Assembly (NCBI GenBank): GCA_036245525.1
Contig: BTPG01000004.1
Span: forward strand, 50,875,758 to 50,939,757
Direction: 5' to 3'
Length of the DNA stretch: 64,000 bases
DNA from: Semisulcospira habei
Lineage: Eukaryota > Mollusca > Gastropoda > Semisulcospiridae
The number at the start of each line of letters is the position of its first letter. Position 1 is the stretch's first letter. Of the stretch, positions 45,180 through 56,540 are shown piece by piece. The notes below the pieces were generated by a model. The model was given only the letters and a program-made list of their open reading frames with translations. It was not told where the DNA came from and made no database searches. The translations under genes and the position numbers were made by a program.

Positions 45180-48100
45180 CTAAAAATCAAATTAAAATAT
45201 TTGTAGTGAGTTTTTGCAGAAAATGATGAAAAAAGCTATGGAGTCTGGTTAATCATCATCGCACCTCATGCATGCAGGAGCCACTTAACCCCTTCCCTGC
45301 CAACGTATGGACATTTTGTTTCTGAAATCTGTGTTCACCGAGTCTCAGCAAGAGGCATAGATCTTCATGAGCCCCTGCAGTCGCAGGGGCTCATACAGAT
45401 CTATGCCTCTTGCAGTTAGTTCGTGTTCATTTTTTCTCAGTGGTAAAGGGTTAAGATATATGAAAACTGTCTTTTGCAAATGTATGCGCATATGGCACCC
45501 ATGACCTATGTACTGGTCAGTCTCAGTATAACGCAGTACTCAGGGGTCTGCAGGCTCGCCGTGTTATTCATGATTATGTCATTGAAGTGCTGGATTGACA
45601 CAGACTTATGAAGAAAAAAGATTTGGTAAGCAAAATGTCCTTGGACTAAAGTCAGTCTTAGCTGGCCCGTGCAAGGTCAGCTAAGGCTCATGTTGGCCTG
45701 AGGACCTTTTACTCACTGGTCATCCCTGTGGGGGCCAGAAACCTCAGCATATTAATTATTATATCAGGTACTGTGGCATACTGGAGCCACAATACTGAGG
45801 CTGAACTATATCAGTATTTAGAGTATGGATGTATAATATGTTGTGCTTCAGCTTGCCAGCTACGGTGTCCCAGCTATGTCGCGCATTGACAAAGGATAAA
45901 AGCATACACTATTAAACCCTTCTCTGCTGAGAAAAATGGACACCGCACTACTGCAAGCGGTATAGATCCTCATGAGCCCCTGCAATTGCGGGGGCTCATA
46001 AGGATGTATGCCTCTTGCTGAAACCACTTTATATCCACTGTTGATGGGATGCATTGAACTGACACAGATTTCAGACGTACAATGTAGGTACAGTGGCAGT
46101 GAACGTACTTTACTATGTCTAAATTTACCAACTTAATGAAAGCCACAAACTTTAACTTTGACAAACATGGTTCCCAACCTGTGAGCGATGGACGAGTCCT
46201 TCGTTTCTTGTTTCCATTGACATCAGGTGCAAAGGATAATTGTAGGCCTGGGTGTTCACCATCACCTTCCATCTCAACATCGCTTAAGGTGACTGGATCT
46301 GAGCAACAACAACAACAACAAAAAAACAGCATCACAGTCAAACCTGTCTAGACAACCACACATTTAATTTAACGTGCAAAACAATGTGGGGTCATAGCGC
46401 TTCTTTCTGCCAACTGCATTGATGTGTGCTGGTCTGTGATTTTGGACCTCATGACCATGGCTGCGTGGTAAAAAATCACAGACCAGCACACAAATGCGAT
46501 CCAGTCAGAACAAGGCTTCACATTTCTTTATTCTCGATGTTCAGCCTACATGGAAGAAAGCTGAATGGTGGGTGGGGCAGGCAAGAAAAAAAAAGATTTT
46601 CTCAATCTCAACATGTTTATTATTTCAAAGTATGTGTAAATAGCTCAGCAGCATGTGAGGTCAAATGTGCAGCAGCACAACACAACTTCACACGCCGAAA
46701 AAGTAGAAAAATGAAGAAAAAAATAAAACAGCAAAGAAACAACTAAAGAGATCTTACAGTCATACATGTGTGCTGGTCTGCGATTATGGGCTTTACGGCC
46801 AAAACCTTAACTCATTCAGCCTGATCACGTATTTCCCAAATTTTGGAGGCGTCATCTTACGACTATTCACCTGTTGCAGGAGATGGATCTACCATGATAA
46901 TTCAAGGGTAATCAAGGGTAGTGCCAGATTAGCTTGGTGCCTGTCGGCGCCAAGCTAATCTGACACTACCCTTGAATTCACTGTATGCAGGTTGTCCCAA
47001 ATATCAGATTGACAGGCTTCAAAAGTTCAGAATTTTGCTGCGAGGCTCGTCATTAAAAAGCGCGCAAAACTGATCATACTACACCTGTAATTAAATCCCT
47101 CCACTGGCTCCCTGTGGCTGCAAGAATTCAGTATAAACTTTCTTCTGTCTGCTTCAGCTGCATTTCCACATCAAGCCCCCTGTACCTGTCCTTCTCCTGC
47201 AGCTGTACACTCCCTCAAGACAACTCAGATCCTCTGCTGACAGCCGCATTTTGTGTGTACCTTTTGTCCGTACCAAGTCTTTTGGCCAGCAGTCTTTTTC
47301 ATATTTTGTACTGGAATGAACCCCCCTCCCATGTCCGCCACAGTGCTTCAAAAGACACTTTTAAATCTGCGCTAAAAACACACCATTTCCAACTACATTA
47401 CCCAAATGATTAATCATTGACTGCTGAGGATTCTGTTGTAGTTTTGCTGTGGTGCCTGGAATGTATGTGTGTGTATTTGTGTGTGTGACCATGTACACCC
47501 GGCTCTCATAACCCATCTGATGTAACTTTGTTTTTTGCATCATGACTTGTACGAATTTTACTTGTTTGCGCAAAAGTGGTGTGTATTATCATTCAGTGGT
47601 TTTCCTTCAATGTAAGGTCTCGCAAGGTATTGCTTTCAGCGATGCCTGCGTTAGTCCGACCCCTCTGGCTTACTTCTAGACCACTAGGTATTCAGCATCT
47701 GTTCAGGGGACACAACCGTGTCAGTCGCCTCATGGCTGTGTTCTATAGCATGGGTTCTTTGGATGGCGATTAGCTTGTGTTTGTCGCATGGCATTTTAAG
47801 TTGAATATCTCTTCAATGCCTGTACCGATTGTTTTAAACCACGATCCATAAGATTCAGCATGATAGTCACTTTCATTGTCCAATTTATTAATAGTCTGAT
47901 CGATTTTGGGTTAAACATTATTTTTGGATTTTGCACCCTTTACATCGACCAGGTCCCTGGAGAAAAGTCCATTAAAAATTCATAATTAATTTTAGCCGTC
48001 TGTAATCGAATCAATGTTTGATACTAGTGAAACTACATTCGTGGCTTGTTCATTAGTAACAAACCGCAAGTTTCTAGGTCCAGTAGTATCAGAGCTATGG

Positions 48101-51100
48101 TCAGAAAACAAATCGCAAACTAGCACAAATTTCAGCATTTCCGCTCCAAAAACATCGAGTTCTGTAAGCAGACGAGTGATGCTTTTTTTGCGGCCCGCGC
48201 GCGCCCTACATAAAGCCCCGTACGCAGCGTAGCATTCATTCACCTCTGAGCCAGGCACAGACCACTTGTGCCACGTGAACCTTCATTTTGTGCGCAAATT
48301 TTGAACTGCATCCCGCTTGCAAGACTGAATATGTGAAGGACTCCTGTGCTGAGTTTTGCCTCTGCACTGCTTTAGTACTTGGTACAATAAACAAATGTCA
48401 TAGCGACCTCTTTGTTGACTCCTCCGTCACATGCCTCTGTGGCCTGTCAATCAAATCAATTTCTTGTACCACCCGGTTACAAGGTAGTTTTGCTGTGGTG
48501 CCTGGAATGTATGTGTGTGTGTTTGTGTGTATAATACTGTGTACAGTTTTTGTAATTTTATTTTTGAAATTTGTAAGGCGCCTAGATCTCTACCTGAGGT
48601 TAGGCGCCATAGAAATCACCATTATTATCATGGTCGATCCATCTCCTTCTGTAGTGCGTCAGGGCTGAATGAGATGAGGTCCAACATCACAGACCAGCAC
48701 ACTTGTGTACATGTATATCCAGACTGCAGGAATTTGATCTAGACTACCTTGCGTTCACAGAGGAAGAAGATTTAGCTTACCTCCAAAGTCCTCATCCACT
48801 GCTGTATGGAAAGTCATCGCCCTGGACGGTGGCAGGAGCCCCTCACCTTCCTCATCCAAGTTGTCTGCTGCTGCCTGGGATGTGTTCTGTAGTAGTAAGG
48901 TCAGCTCATCTCCCACAGCACTGTCTTTTGGATGACCCTCCCTCTCTTTGGGTATGGAGATTTCACGTGGTAGCACTTCATTCTCAGGGAGCTGACCACA
49001 AGTGTGGAAGAAAAGAGAATCACTTACATTAAAAGTATTGGTCATTAACTCATTCGAGACATGTTGCAAGCTGTATATATATCTGGATGCGGCACATCTC
49101 GAATAAATTAACACCCCCTCCCTCCTCATCATCTGATGTTAAAAAATGAATAAATAAATGTTTGTTTTTTCTTTAAAGCCAGTGAGATCACTTTGGCAAT
49201 GTGTTTCAGTAGTACCATAAGATATCTTGCCATTGAAACACATTTCCAGAAATTTCTGAACCTCCATTATTACAATATAGTACAAATGTACCAGTGCACA
49301 TCAAAATGGTATGGGCAAGTAGGAGTGAGGTTTTGGAAAGAAATGCAGAAATTCCTGGTGTCAGCAAATACTGGTACCGTACAAGGCTCACTACTGGATC
49401 TTACAAGATAAAATGCTTTTGTGCATCACAAATCACTGTTTAATTTTCACTTTTTCAAATCAGAAAAAAAATTATAACAAAGCTTACCCAAGTAATATTT
49501 GTAGGTGACAGAATGTCTCTCACAGGATAAAAGGCACTATACAGTGTACTCAAATGAAACAACAATGCTCCGCAACAGACCCTGAAAGTAGAAAATATCC
49601 AGCTTGTACAAACAGCAAGAAAACCACCGTTTGTTTTAAAACAAAAATCAACTTCAGGTTCCACGCACTCCATCATCTCTTAAAGGTAAAAGGTTAACAA
49701 AGACGTAATGTAGGCATAAGTAAGAAAACACAATGACATAATAACATCAAACACATTGTATAAATAACCCGTAACCTCCACACACACACAAATATAAAAA
49801 ATATATATTAACCCACTTAGCCCTGGCAACCCTAAAGCAGGTGATGGATTGACCATGATAATTTAAGGGTAGTGCCAGATTAGCTTGGCGTCTGAAGGTA
49901 CCAAGCTAATCTGGCACAACCTTTGAATTATCATGGTCAATACATCTCCTGCAACTGGTACAGTAGTTAGATAACACTTCCAAAATTTGGAAAATGTGGC
50001 AGTGGAAATGTGGCCATTAGCACTGTAAAACAGTACCACTAGTTGCACACACAACAGGTTTAAGCTACGTATCTGGAGGCGACACGTCTCGAATGAGTTA
50101 ACTCATTGCCTACTAAGTAACTGTACTGTAATATGCACCCTAGGTAACTTTTGAATGGGTTTGAAAAATCAGCATACTTTATTTACAAATTTGTTTTAAA
50201 AAAATCAGATAGAAAGACTCGATTTTTTGTGGAGTTGTGTAAGATTGTATGCTTATAATATGAATATAAAATTGTCAAGATATGCATTGCACATTTGCAT
50301 ACTTTGTTGTCAGCTGATTCGTTTGCAGTACACATTTTCTCTCAGAAAGAAAAGACTGAGGCTGATCTCATCAGAGGCTATGAAGTAACAGAAGATAAAA
50401 AGCAGAATTCTCTTGTCAATTTGATGTTAAACTTGTGTCAAATGCACGATAACCCCCACAAAGGTTTACATACAAGCTAACAACCATAGAAGAATTCCAG
50501 ACTCCGCAAAAACACTCATTTCATCTTCTGATTCTGTGAAAATCTGCATCCTTGTTTCCCTACACCCTTTGCTTTCCAATTCAGAAACGGTTTTTGCTCA
50601 GTTCTTCATAAATAAAATGGCTGATGACCACTTTCCATTACGTTATAAGCACTAAAATTAGCCAAGCTCATGAAGTATGTTTCGGTCACGCGTGTTGACA
50701 TCTGTTACAAGGGAAGCAGACTGGCTGCAGACTCTGCCACCTGTAGCAAGAGCTACTGACTCAATTACCAGCTACGGGTAAGCAGAAAGTAAGTTTACAT
50801 AACTTAAGGATAACAGTGGTAGAGTGCTCACCATATACGACTGAGGAGAGAGAGGAAGATCAGATTCTGTCCGATCAGGTTGCCTGTTGACAAGTGAAGG
50901 TGAACATGACTGCTTTTGTTAAGGTCTACTGAGATCTGCTTGTGAATCTGTATGTGCTCATGAGCAAAACACACACACAGACACTGGAATGTTCCACCAT
51001 ACTGTCCTACCACAATGACCATCTAAGTATGTACGCGTGACGCGTACCAGCATACTATATATATTCAAAATCGAATATACCGGGAACACAAATGGATCAT

Positions 51101-54100
51101 AGGTCATAAAGCCTATGTCAGTCTTAGCTGACCAACATGCAGCTGTGTATAGACCAACTAAGGCTGATGCTGGCCTCATGATCTTTTGCTTACTGGCTGG
51201 TTTTCCCTCAAAAACCTATAGGGCTGACATGACATGCATCTGTTACAATTACTGATGGCGGTACATGAAGTAAATTGTAAGGATACAGGAAGACAGACTT
51301 GCATCGGCTGGTGATGTTGCCCAGCACAGCGGAAAATCTGAGGAGATGTACAAGGACATACTCAGCAGTCTGCTTTGAAGGCAAGTGGGTGGCAATCCCT
51401 TCCTCAAGGACAGCACTAAGATAAGAAGTAAAAAATTAAAAGAGAAACGAGAAGAGCTCTTTAATTAAATGGACTGTGCAGATGAAAGACAAATGTAAAA
51501 CAATACTGAGATGCTCCTAAAACCATCCACAGACAGGATTCTGGATAGATTGATTGATTGTACATTGCTTAACGTCCCGACACCTACAAGACTTTCTCAG
51601 GACGTGCCTGCACTGCTTGTGAAAAAAGCAACTAAACAGAACATTGAATGTATGTCGCCAGCCGGTCCAATATGTTAAATAAACCTTCAACATGGGGCCT
51701 AAATAAAGCTAAGACCATTTACTAGATTTAGCAACACATATCCAATATCAAGAGCAACAGGCAGCGCAGACAGGGAGAGTTTTAAAAAGGCAAATACAGG
51801 TGAATGGACAAAGGGTAGACAGAAACACATGCCCCAGAATAGAGGGAAAACCCCACCCTGTGGGGCTGACCAGAGTGACCCTGGGAACTAAAAAGTAGTT
51901 AACCCCACCCAAGTCCCCCAGGGCAGACCCGGGTGGGGGAGGATTCTGGATAGACAGAATAAAAATGTGTGTAGGTGATGTAAAACAAAAGTCCTAATTC
52001 CATTCAAAACATGCATCTATTGTTATCTGAATGTACATGTACTACTACATCTATTGGCACTTACTGACTTATTGTGCATACATACACAAACCAAGGGGAA
52101 TCACTCAGAGCTGGACAGAAAAACAGTTAGTAGATCCCCTGCCCCCGCCTATCAGGCACCCAATTGCCAGCCCGCAGAGAAATACGCAGGTATAGAACAA
52201 GACGATCATCTGCATCATAGACTTATTAAAATAATTAATACACTAATGACAAGTACAAGAGTCATTACCAATACCAGAATGTCAAAGTACACGGAAATCA
52301 AAGAACGTGTATCTTATTCTTACCTTTCTAAATCTTGCAAGAAATCTGACAATGGTGTTTCTATCTTCAAAAGAAAGAACCTCTTGAGACTTCTGTGAAT
52401 CTGTAGAGAAAAGGATTCAATTAAATTATCATAAATAATAATAATAATAATAATTACGGTATTTATAATGCGCTTATCTTATAATAATTATAACTCTAAG
52501 CGCGCACTCACAACTCGCACACGCATGCGCACGCTTTAGACAATGACTCACGTAACACAAATAGTGAAGATACATTACGACGGTCAGCTTGGGCTGGGGA
52601 GTGTGGTGATATAGTGCTAGAACTGCTGAAAGAGATGAGTTTTGAGGGCAGACTGGAAGGAGGAGAGCGAGTGTTTCTGACGGAGAGAGAGTGGGAGAGT
52701 GTTCCAGGTGGTTGGACCGTATACTGAGAAAGAGCGGGGGCCGAAAGTGCTGAGTTTGGTGCGGGGGATGAGGAGTCGGAGAGGGTCAGAGGCGGAGCGG
52801 AGGGAGCGGGGAGGAGTGTAGGGGTGAAGTAAGTTGGAGAGATACGCAGGAGCGTAGTTGTTCAGGGATTTGTAGCAGAGAGACAGTATCTTGTATTGGA
52901 TGCGTTGGGGGATGGGGAGCCAGTGAAGGAGCTTGAGCAGGGGAGTGATGTGGTCGGATTTTTTCTTTCTGAGGACGAGGCGGGCAGCATTGTTCTGGAC
53001 GCGCTGGAGAGTGAGAGTGGTGGAGTGAGGAAGGCCAGAAAGGAGAGAGTTGCAGTAGTCGATGCGAGATAAGATGAAAGAGACAGCGAGTTTGGTGGCA
53101 GCTTCGGTAGTGAGGTATTTTCTGATCTGACTGATGCGGTGGAGGTGGAAATAACATGCCTGGGCCGTGGCGGAGACGAAGCTGGTCATGGAAAGAGAGG
53201 AATCGAGGATAACGCCAAGGTTCTTGACCGAGTCAGAGAGGGAGATGGGGGTGCTGTCGAGTTGAAGGTGGAGAGAGGGAGAGAGCTGGGAAAGTTTCTG
53301 GCGAGTGCCTACCAGCATGGCTTCCGTTTTGTCGTCGTTCAGGTTGAGCTTGTTTGCTGTCATCCAGTTTTTCACGTCCTCATAGCAGTCAGCCGTGCGA
53401 GTCAGTAGTGTCTGAGTGTTGTCGAGTTTGTCTTTGTCTAGTAGTTGTGAGTCGTCAGCGTAGAGGTGGTGGTGTATGTGGTGAGACTGGATGATGTTGG
53501 AAGGTGATAGCTAAAGTTTTTTTTTAAGTCAACAATCCAACTGGCATGCCAAAGTGGTTGTTAATTTCGCATCTATTCCTTTTTTAAACATTGTAATCAT
53601 ATATATTATATGGAAACTTACCTGTTTCAACCCTTGAAGAATTTTCATACTCCTCAGTTGCGCAGATCTTTTGTACAGGAGTCTCTCCAACAGTGCATTT
53701 TCTTCAGCGACAAGGCTGACACTCCCAAGACTGTCAAGAAAGGTTTCTAAAGCTGATCTGGCTGTACGCATAGTTCCTGTGGGTAAAGATGATAGAAAAG
53801 TGTACAATTTAAATACATGTGGTATGTCAAAGAATCCGAAACTGGAGCAACAGCCATTGGGACAACATCAGCCTCAGGTGGCTACACACAGCTGTGCGTG
53901 ACACGCACAGGCGTGCATGGGGCAACTGCAGTCAACGTCGGCCCAACGACCTTGTGCGTACAGGGCGCTGGGTACAACTTTGATTACCAAGAAGTGCATG
54001 GGCTATAATGAGTATCTCGAGAAAGTTAATTCATATGGCTGAACAACTTCAGTCATCTGTCGGGATTCAGTTACATCCTTATCTGTCTTACAGATCAACT

Positions 54101-54350
54101 CAGTTTAAAAACTCGGACGTGGGCATAATTTCTCTTTTCAGCGAGTCAGTACTACTGCTACACCAGTTCTACAATGGTATGCAACCGAGACACCGTTGAT
54201 ATGGCCAAATGCAGGCTTTCAATCGTGCACTCTAAAAACGTAGACGTCTTCAATCAAGTTGCTGAACTCACCGACATTCTCAAAGGAAGGCGTAACTTTC
54301 AGACGGCACACAACAGGAGGATCGATCTCCAAGGAGTCTATCATATTCAT
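44329..54350 (-). CDS. NEPRO: NEPRO homologue (nucleolus and neural progenitor protein), nine exons
   Basis: Nine minus-strand exons join without breaking frame: 54350-54272, 53776-53622, 52400-52324, 51415-51265, 50947-50832, 49581-49488, 48991-48781, 46298-46179 and 45179-44329. They total 1854 nt, about 617 residues; human NEPRO is 567. Key similarities are LLYKRSAQLR and LKQIHRSLKR near the N terminus and LLSRIWVCCGALLFHLSTLY, matching the SRLWV...LLY core of vertebrate NEPRO. The C-terminal exon is strongly basic (Lys/Arg/Ser-rich), as suits a nucleolar protein. NEPRO is tied to pre-rRNA/RNase MRP biology in vertebrates; that role is inferred here. Only the junction between exons 4 and 5 uses weak sites and is uncertain. 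Introns hold a LINE, an S1 SINE and several MITEs. It is convergent with the CSKMT-like gene, 0.5 kb between stop codons. Confidence 0.82.
45285..45454. mobile_element. Family C MITE, full length (170 bp)
   Basis: TTAACCCCTTCCCTGCCAAC to CAGTGGTAAAGGGTTAA, with the hairpin GCAAGAGGCATAGATCTTCA in the centre. It lies in NEPRO intron 8, just upstream of exon 9 in gene sense. Confidence 0.9.
45912..46040. mobile_element. Family C MITE, partly degraded
   Basis: TTAAACCCTTCTCTGCTGAG at the left, then the GCAAGCGGTATAGATCCTCA hairpin. The right terminus is unclear. Confidence 0.75.
46179..46298 (-). CDS. NEPRO: NEPRO exon 8
   Basis: Acceptor GTTGTTGCTCAG, donor ACAG|GTTGGG (weaker than consensus). 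Encodes PVTLSDVEMEGDGEHPG and ends GNKKRRTRPSLT, phase 1 on both sides, which fits its neighbours. Confidence 0.75.
46426..46492. repeat. Inverted repeat around GTGTGCTGGTCTGTGATTTT
   Basis: The motif and its complement flank a ~27-bp loop. Single arms recur at about 34972, 46766 and 48684. Confidence 0.7.
46807..48677. mobile_element. Family B MITE split by a LINE insertion
   Basis: Left part 46807-46978 (TTAACTCATTCAGCC to CCCTTGAATT) and right part 48627-48677 (ATCATGGTCGATCC to GGGCTGAATGAG) rejoin exactly to the family B consensus. Confidence 0.85.
46979..48626 (+). pseudogene. LINE 3' fragment inserted in the MITE
   Basis: Decayed C-terminal reverse transcriptase frames (QIDRLQK, KSLHWLPVAARIQYKLS-like, ending near 47412), then a 3' UTR that ends GGCGCCTAGATCTC, GGTTAGGCGCCATAGAAATC and ATTATT. 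A 49-bp segment is repeated directly at 47438 and 48484, enclosing about 1 kb of unrelated sequence. Confidence 0.75.
48781..48991 (-). CDS. NEPRO: NEPRO exon 7
   Basis: Acceptor CACTTGTGGTCAG, donor GGAG|GTAAGC. Encodes an acidic stretch (PENEVLPREISIPKERE ... DNLDEEGEGLLPPSR). Starts phase 0, ends phase 1. Confidence 0.8.
49045..49111. mobile_element. Family E palindrome, shortened
   Basis: TTAACTCATTCGAGAC opposed to CATCTCGAATAAATTAA; the inner arms are eroded. Confidence 0.75.
49488..49581 (-). CDS. NEPRO: NEPRO exon 6
   Basis: Acceptor TTTTCTACTTTCAG, donor TTGG|GTAAGC. Encodes CCGALLFHLSTLYSAFYPV, the conserved hydrophobic core. Its first base completes the Trp codon of SRIW from exon 5. 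Confidence 0.85.
49808..50030. mobile_element. Family B MITE
   Basis: TTAACCCACTTAGCCCTGGC, then the hairpin GCCAGATTAGCTTGGCGTCT with its complement. The right terminus is degraded. Confidence 0.8.
50060..50101. mobile_element. Family E palindrome, right half
   Basis: TATCTGGAGGCGACACGTCT then CGAATGAGTTAA. Confidence 0.65.
50832..50947 (-). CDS. NEPRO: NEPRO exon 5 (5' edge uncertain)
   Basis: Donor ATATG|GTGAGC is good. It encodes STGNLIGQNLIFLSLLSRI. Several in-phase acceptors exist upstream (50947 after CACATACAG; others up to 51022), so the start of the exon is not fixed. Confidence 0.65.
51265..51415 (-). CDS. NEPRO: NEPRO exon 4 (3' edge uncertain)
   Basis: Acceptor CTTCTTATCTTAG completes the split Ser codon from exon 3. 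Encodes HLPSKQTAEYVLVHLLRFSA. The donor at 51264 is weak (CAT|GTACCG) and chosen for phase. Confidence 0.65.
51550..51939 (-). mobile_element. S1 SINE-like retroposon in NEPRO intron 3
   Basis: Minus-strand full copy with head CCCACCCGGGTCTGCCCTGG near 51930 and ATCAATC tail at about 51550. It is flanked by the 15-bp duplication AGGATTCTGGATAGA (51535-51549 and 51940-51954). Confidence 0.92.
52084..52216 (-). repeat. Dispersed repeat K
   Basis: Second copy of the repeat at 22119-22245, here in NEPRO intron 3. Confidence 0.7.
52324..52400 (-). CDS. NEPRO: NEPRO exon 3
   Basis: Acceptor CCTTTTCTCTACAG, donor GAAAG|GTAAGA. Encodes IHRSLKRFFLLKIETPLSDF then LQDLE. Starts phase 0, ends phase 2. 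Confidence 0.85.
52437..53516 (-). pseudogene. 5'-truncated family L LINE in NEPRO intron 2
   Basis: The minus-strand frame starts just before the reverse transcriptase catalytic motif (HHLYADDSQL) and runs open through NLNDDKTEAMLVGTRQK, CNSLLSGLPHSTTLTLQRVQ and WNTLPLSLRQKHSLSSFQ to its stop near 52617. The 3' UTR with GCGCTTATAAAT-type end and an (ATT)n tail follows. About 290 codons are intact, so it is young. The endonuclease and N-terminal reverse transcriptase are missing. Confidence 0.88.
53622..53776 (-). CDS. NEPRO: NEPRO exon 2
   Basis: Acceptor CTTTACCCACAG, donor AAACAG|GTAAGT. Encodes ALETFLDSLGSVSLVAEENA, then LLERLLYKRSAQLRSMKILQ. Starts phase 1, ends phase 0. Confidence 0.85.
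54272..54350 (-). CDS. NEPRO: NEPRO exon 1 with start codon
   Basis: ATG in good context (AGCCATGA). Encodes MNMIDSLEIDPPVVCRLKVT plus a few residues. The donor GTCG|GTGAGT leaves phase 1, matching exon 2. A second in-frame ATG two codons on is possible. Confidence 0.75.
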
Positions 54351-54359
54351 GGCTAAACA

Positions 54360-55352
54360 TTTGTTTATACCGAACAATCTGAGCCACACGTGTCTTAGAT
54401 GTCCGAGGGGAAGTAACTACCGAACTTATGTACGTGTCGCTTTACCCAAATATACCTTTAAAGATTTCCACCATGAGAGGCACAGAGTAAGTACGAATGT
54501 GTGGAATTTTAATTGGGAACTGATGGGGGGAGAGGGATGGGGGTGGGGAGCAAAAACTCTCCTATGCCTGTATCTTTACGTTGCTATTGCTGTTGTTGTG
54601 GCCGTTGTGATGGTGATGATGAGATACCGGCCAGTGCCGCAGGCCCGTACGGCCTCCGTCAGCCGTCACTGGAGTCACGGCTGAGTGCCACCACTGATGA
54701 TGCCGGCTGCGGACTGGAAGTCGGAACCATCCGCACAGAGCAGTCCAGGGGCGGATCTGGAAGGTGCTTCCATGCCCACCAAACATATTTTATATATAAA
54801 AATTCCTTTTTCATTCAGTTTGGACCCTCCCGCCCCCCCCCGCCCCCCCCCCCCCCCCCCCCACCCCCCCAGACACACACACACACACACACTTGAAAAT
54901 TGCCACTGGAAAAGCTACGGACGGTGATTCTCTTCCCTCCCCATCCCTCCTCCTCCCCCCCCCCCCACACACACACATGTCAATGGCCAGTGGAAAGGAT
55001 GGCCCGTTTTCCGTCTGAGGTTCCGGTCAATGTGAAAGGGTTCCACTGAAACACGGGCCGCACTCACTGAGTTGGAAACTGACTCCCCCCCTCGGCCGGG
55101 AAGGACTGAACTGATCCGCCTCTGGAGTCTTTTTCAGTTCAAGTTCAGTGATCGTGTTTGTGTCAACTCAGTTTCAGTTGTCTGTGTGGCTTCGCATCCT
55201 GACACTCCCGGCCGCAAAGGCGGATTCAGGATACTGTAGAGCCCGGTATCTGACACTACGCCGGTTTCAGTTGGCCGGAGTCCGTTTCAGCCGCAGCCCG
55301 ATGAGAGCTCGAGTCCGGCACAACTTAGCGGTCGTTTGACTTTGGAGCGCAC

Positions 55353-55383
<31 letters not shown>

Positions 55384-55850
55384 GCAAGTTTTTCCCAATA
55401 TCTTCGCAAAGAAATACTTTTCTCATAACTTTTAGAACAAAAATCATTTAGTAGCAGCTGACCTAATTATGTCAGTGCTATTTTTACTTTACTCAGTCCT
55501 ATGACTTATGATTTCTTGAGTTTAGCTGTAGGCCTACAGTCGTAACACATTGATGAAAAGACTGACGAGAACAAGCCATTTTCTATACCTCGGGTCAATC
55601 GAGTCCCGGCGGGACTGAACACCGAGCCAGGTTTCAATCGAGGTCAAGCACAAAGACTCCATGTATGCCTGCGCCGCTTGAAAACTTGGCACGACTGTAA
55701 AGCAAAACTAACATGATATCAGTTTGTTCTACGATTACTGGTGCTGGTGCAATTTTCAGTTCAGCCGTTGTAGGTGAGGACCGTGGTGGTGAGCCGATGT
55801 CTGAGGGGTTGTGACGATGGAGATACACCGCGCGCGCGCACGCACACACA
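54360..55850. other. No gene seen; C-rich and CA tracts
   Basis: Upstream side of NEPRO. Contains C runs (54832-54871, 54955-54966, 55357-55383) and short CA repeats. A promoter for NEPRO should lie near 54360-54500, but I see no clear motif. Confidence 0.4.
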
Positions 55851-55887
55851 CTGAAACACACACACTGACACACACCGGCACATACGG

Positions 55888-55972
<85 letters not shown>

Positions 55973-56032
55973 CGCACACACGCCGGCACACACACACACG
56001 CTCACACACGGCACATTCACACGCGCGCGCGC

Positions 56033-56066
<34 letters not shown>
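55835..56066. repeat. (CA)n microsatellite cluster
   Basis: Two long CA tracts (about 55888-55985 and 56038-56066) with mixed CACG sequence around them. Confidence 0.97.
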
Positions 56067-56384
56067 CGGCGCACACACAACTTGACTACAAGAAGAACGA
56101 CACGACAATTCCATTGTTTATTGTTTTCGACACCAGTTTTCGGAACTGTTCTCAGTCGAGAGCCTGCATTCGGGCCCACGGACGTCGCATTCTGCATTGA
56201 TATCAGGATACTAACTGTTTTTAAACAAACAAACAAACAAACAAAATAGGCTAGGTCGGATGCCTTAACAACTTCGCTGCCACCGATCACGGATTTAGCA
56301 CAATGACCCACATTCGCGTGACTGATGAACACAAATGAAATGGAATCACACATGGATGCAAAAACGTACGCCGGCAGGACTAAC

Positions 56385-56475
56385 TAGCAAGAGACATAAA
56401 TCCTCATGAGCCCCCGCGACTGCGGGGGCTCATGAGGATTTATGTCTCTTGCACATGGGTGGCGTTCGCCTCGCC
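56385..56475. mobile_element. Family C palindrome
   Basis: GCAAGAGACATAAATCCTCA is exactly mirrored by TGAGGATTTATGTCTCTTGC around GCGACTGCGG. Confidence 0.88.
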
Positions 56476-56540
56476 CCGGCAGTTAATCCCACATTTTGGA
56501 CGCTGTCTCAGTTGCGCTCTGGCCTTCTAAAGTGAAAAGT

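Noticed and set aside
50295..50480. Small plus-strand exon
   Set aside because: It has an acceptor-like start but no supporting donor or homology, and it lies in a NEPRO intron on the opposite strand.
53139..53408. Plus-strand frames over the LINE in NEPRO intron 2
   Set aside because: They are antisense shadows of the reverse transcriptase frame.
54259..54684. 141-codon plus-strand frame
   Set aside because: It overlaps NEPRO exon 1 on the other strand and then runs into low-complexity sequence.
55634..56353. Long Cys-Val or Thr-His frames (also at 17.9, 57.7 and 63.6 kb)
   Set aside because: They read through TG/CA repeats; there is no other coding evidence.
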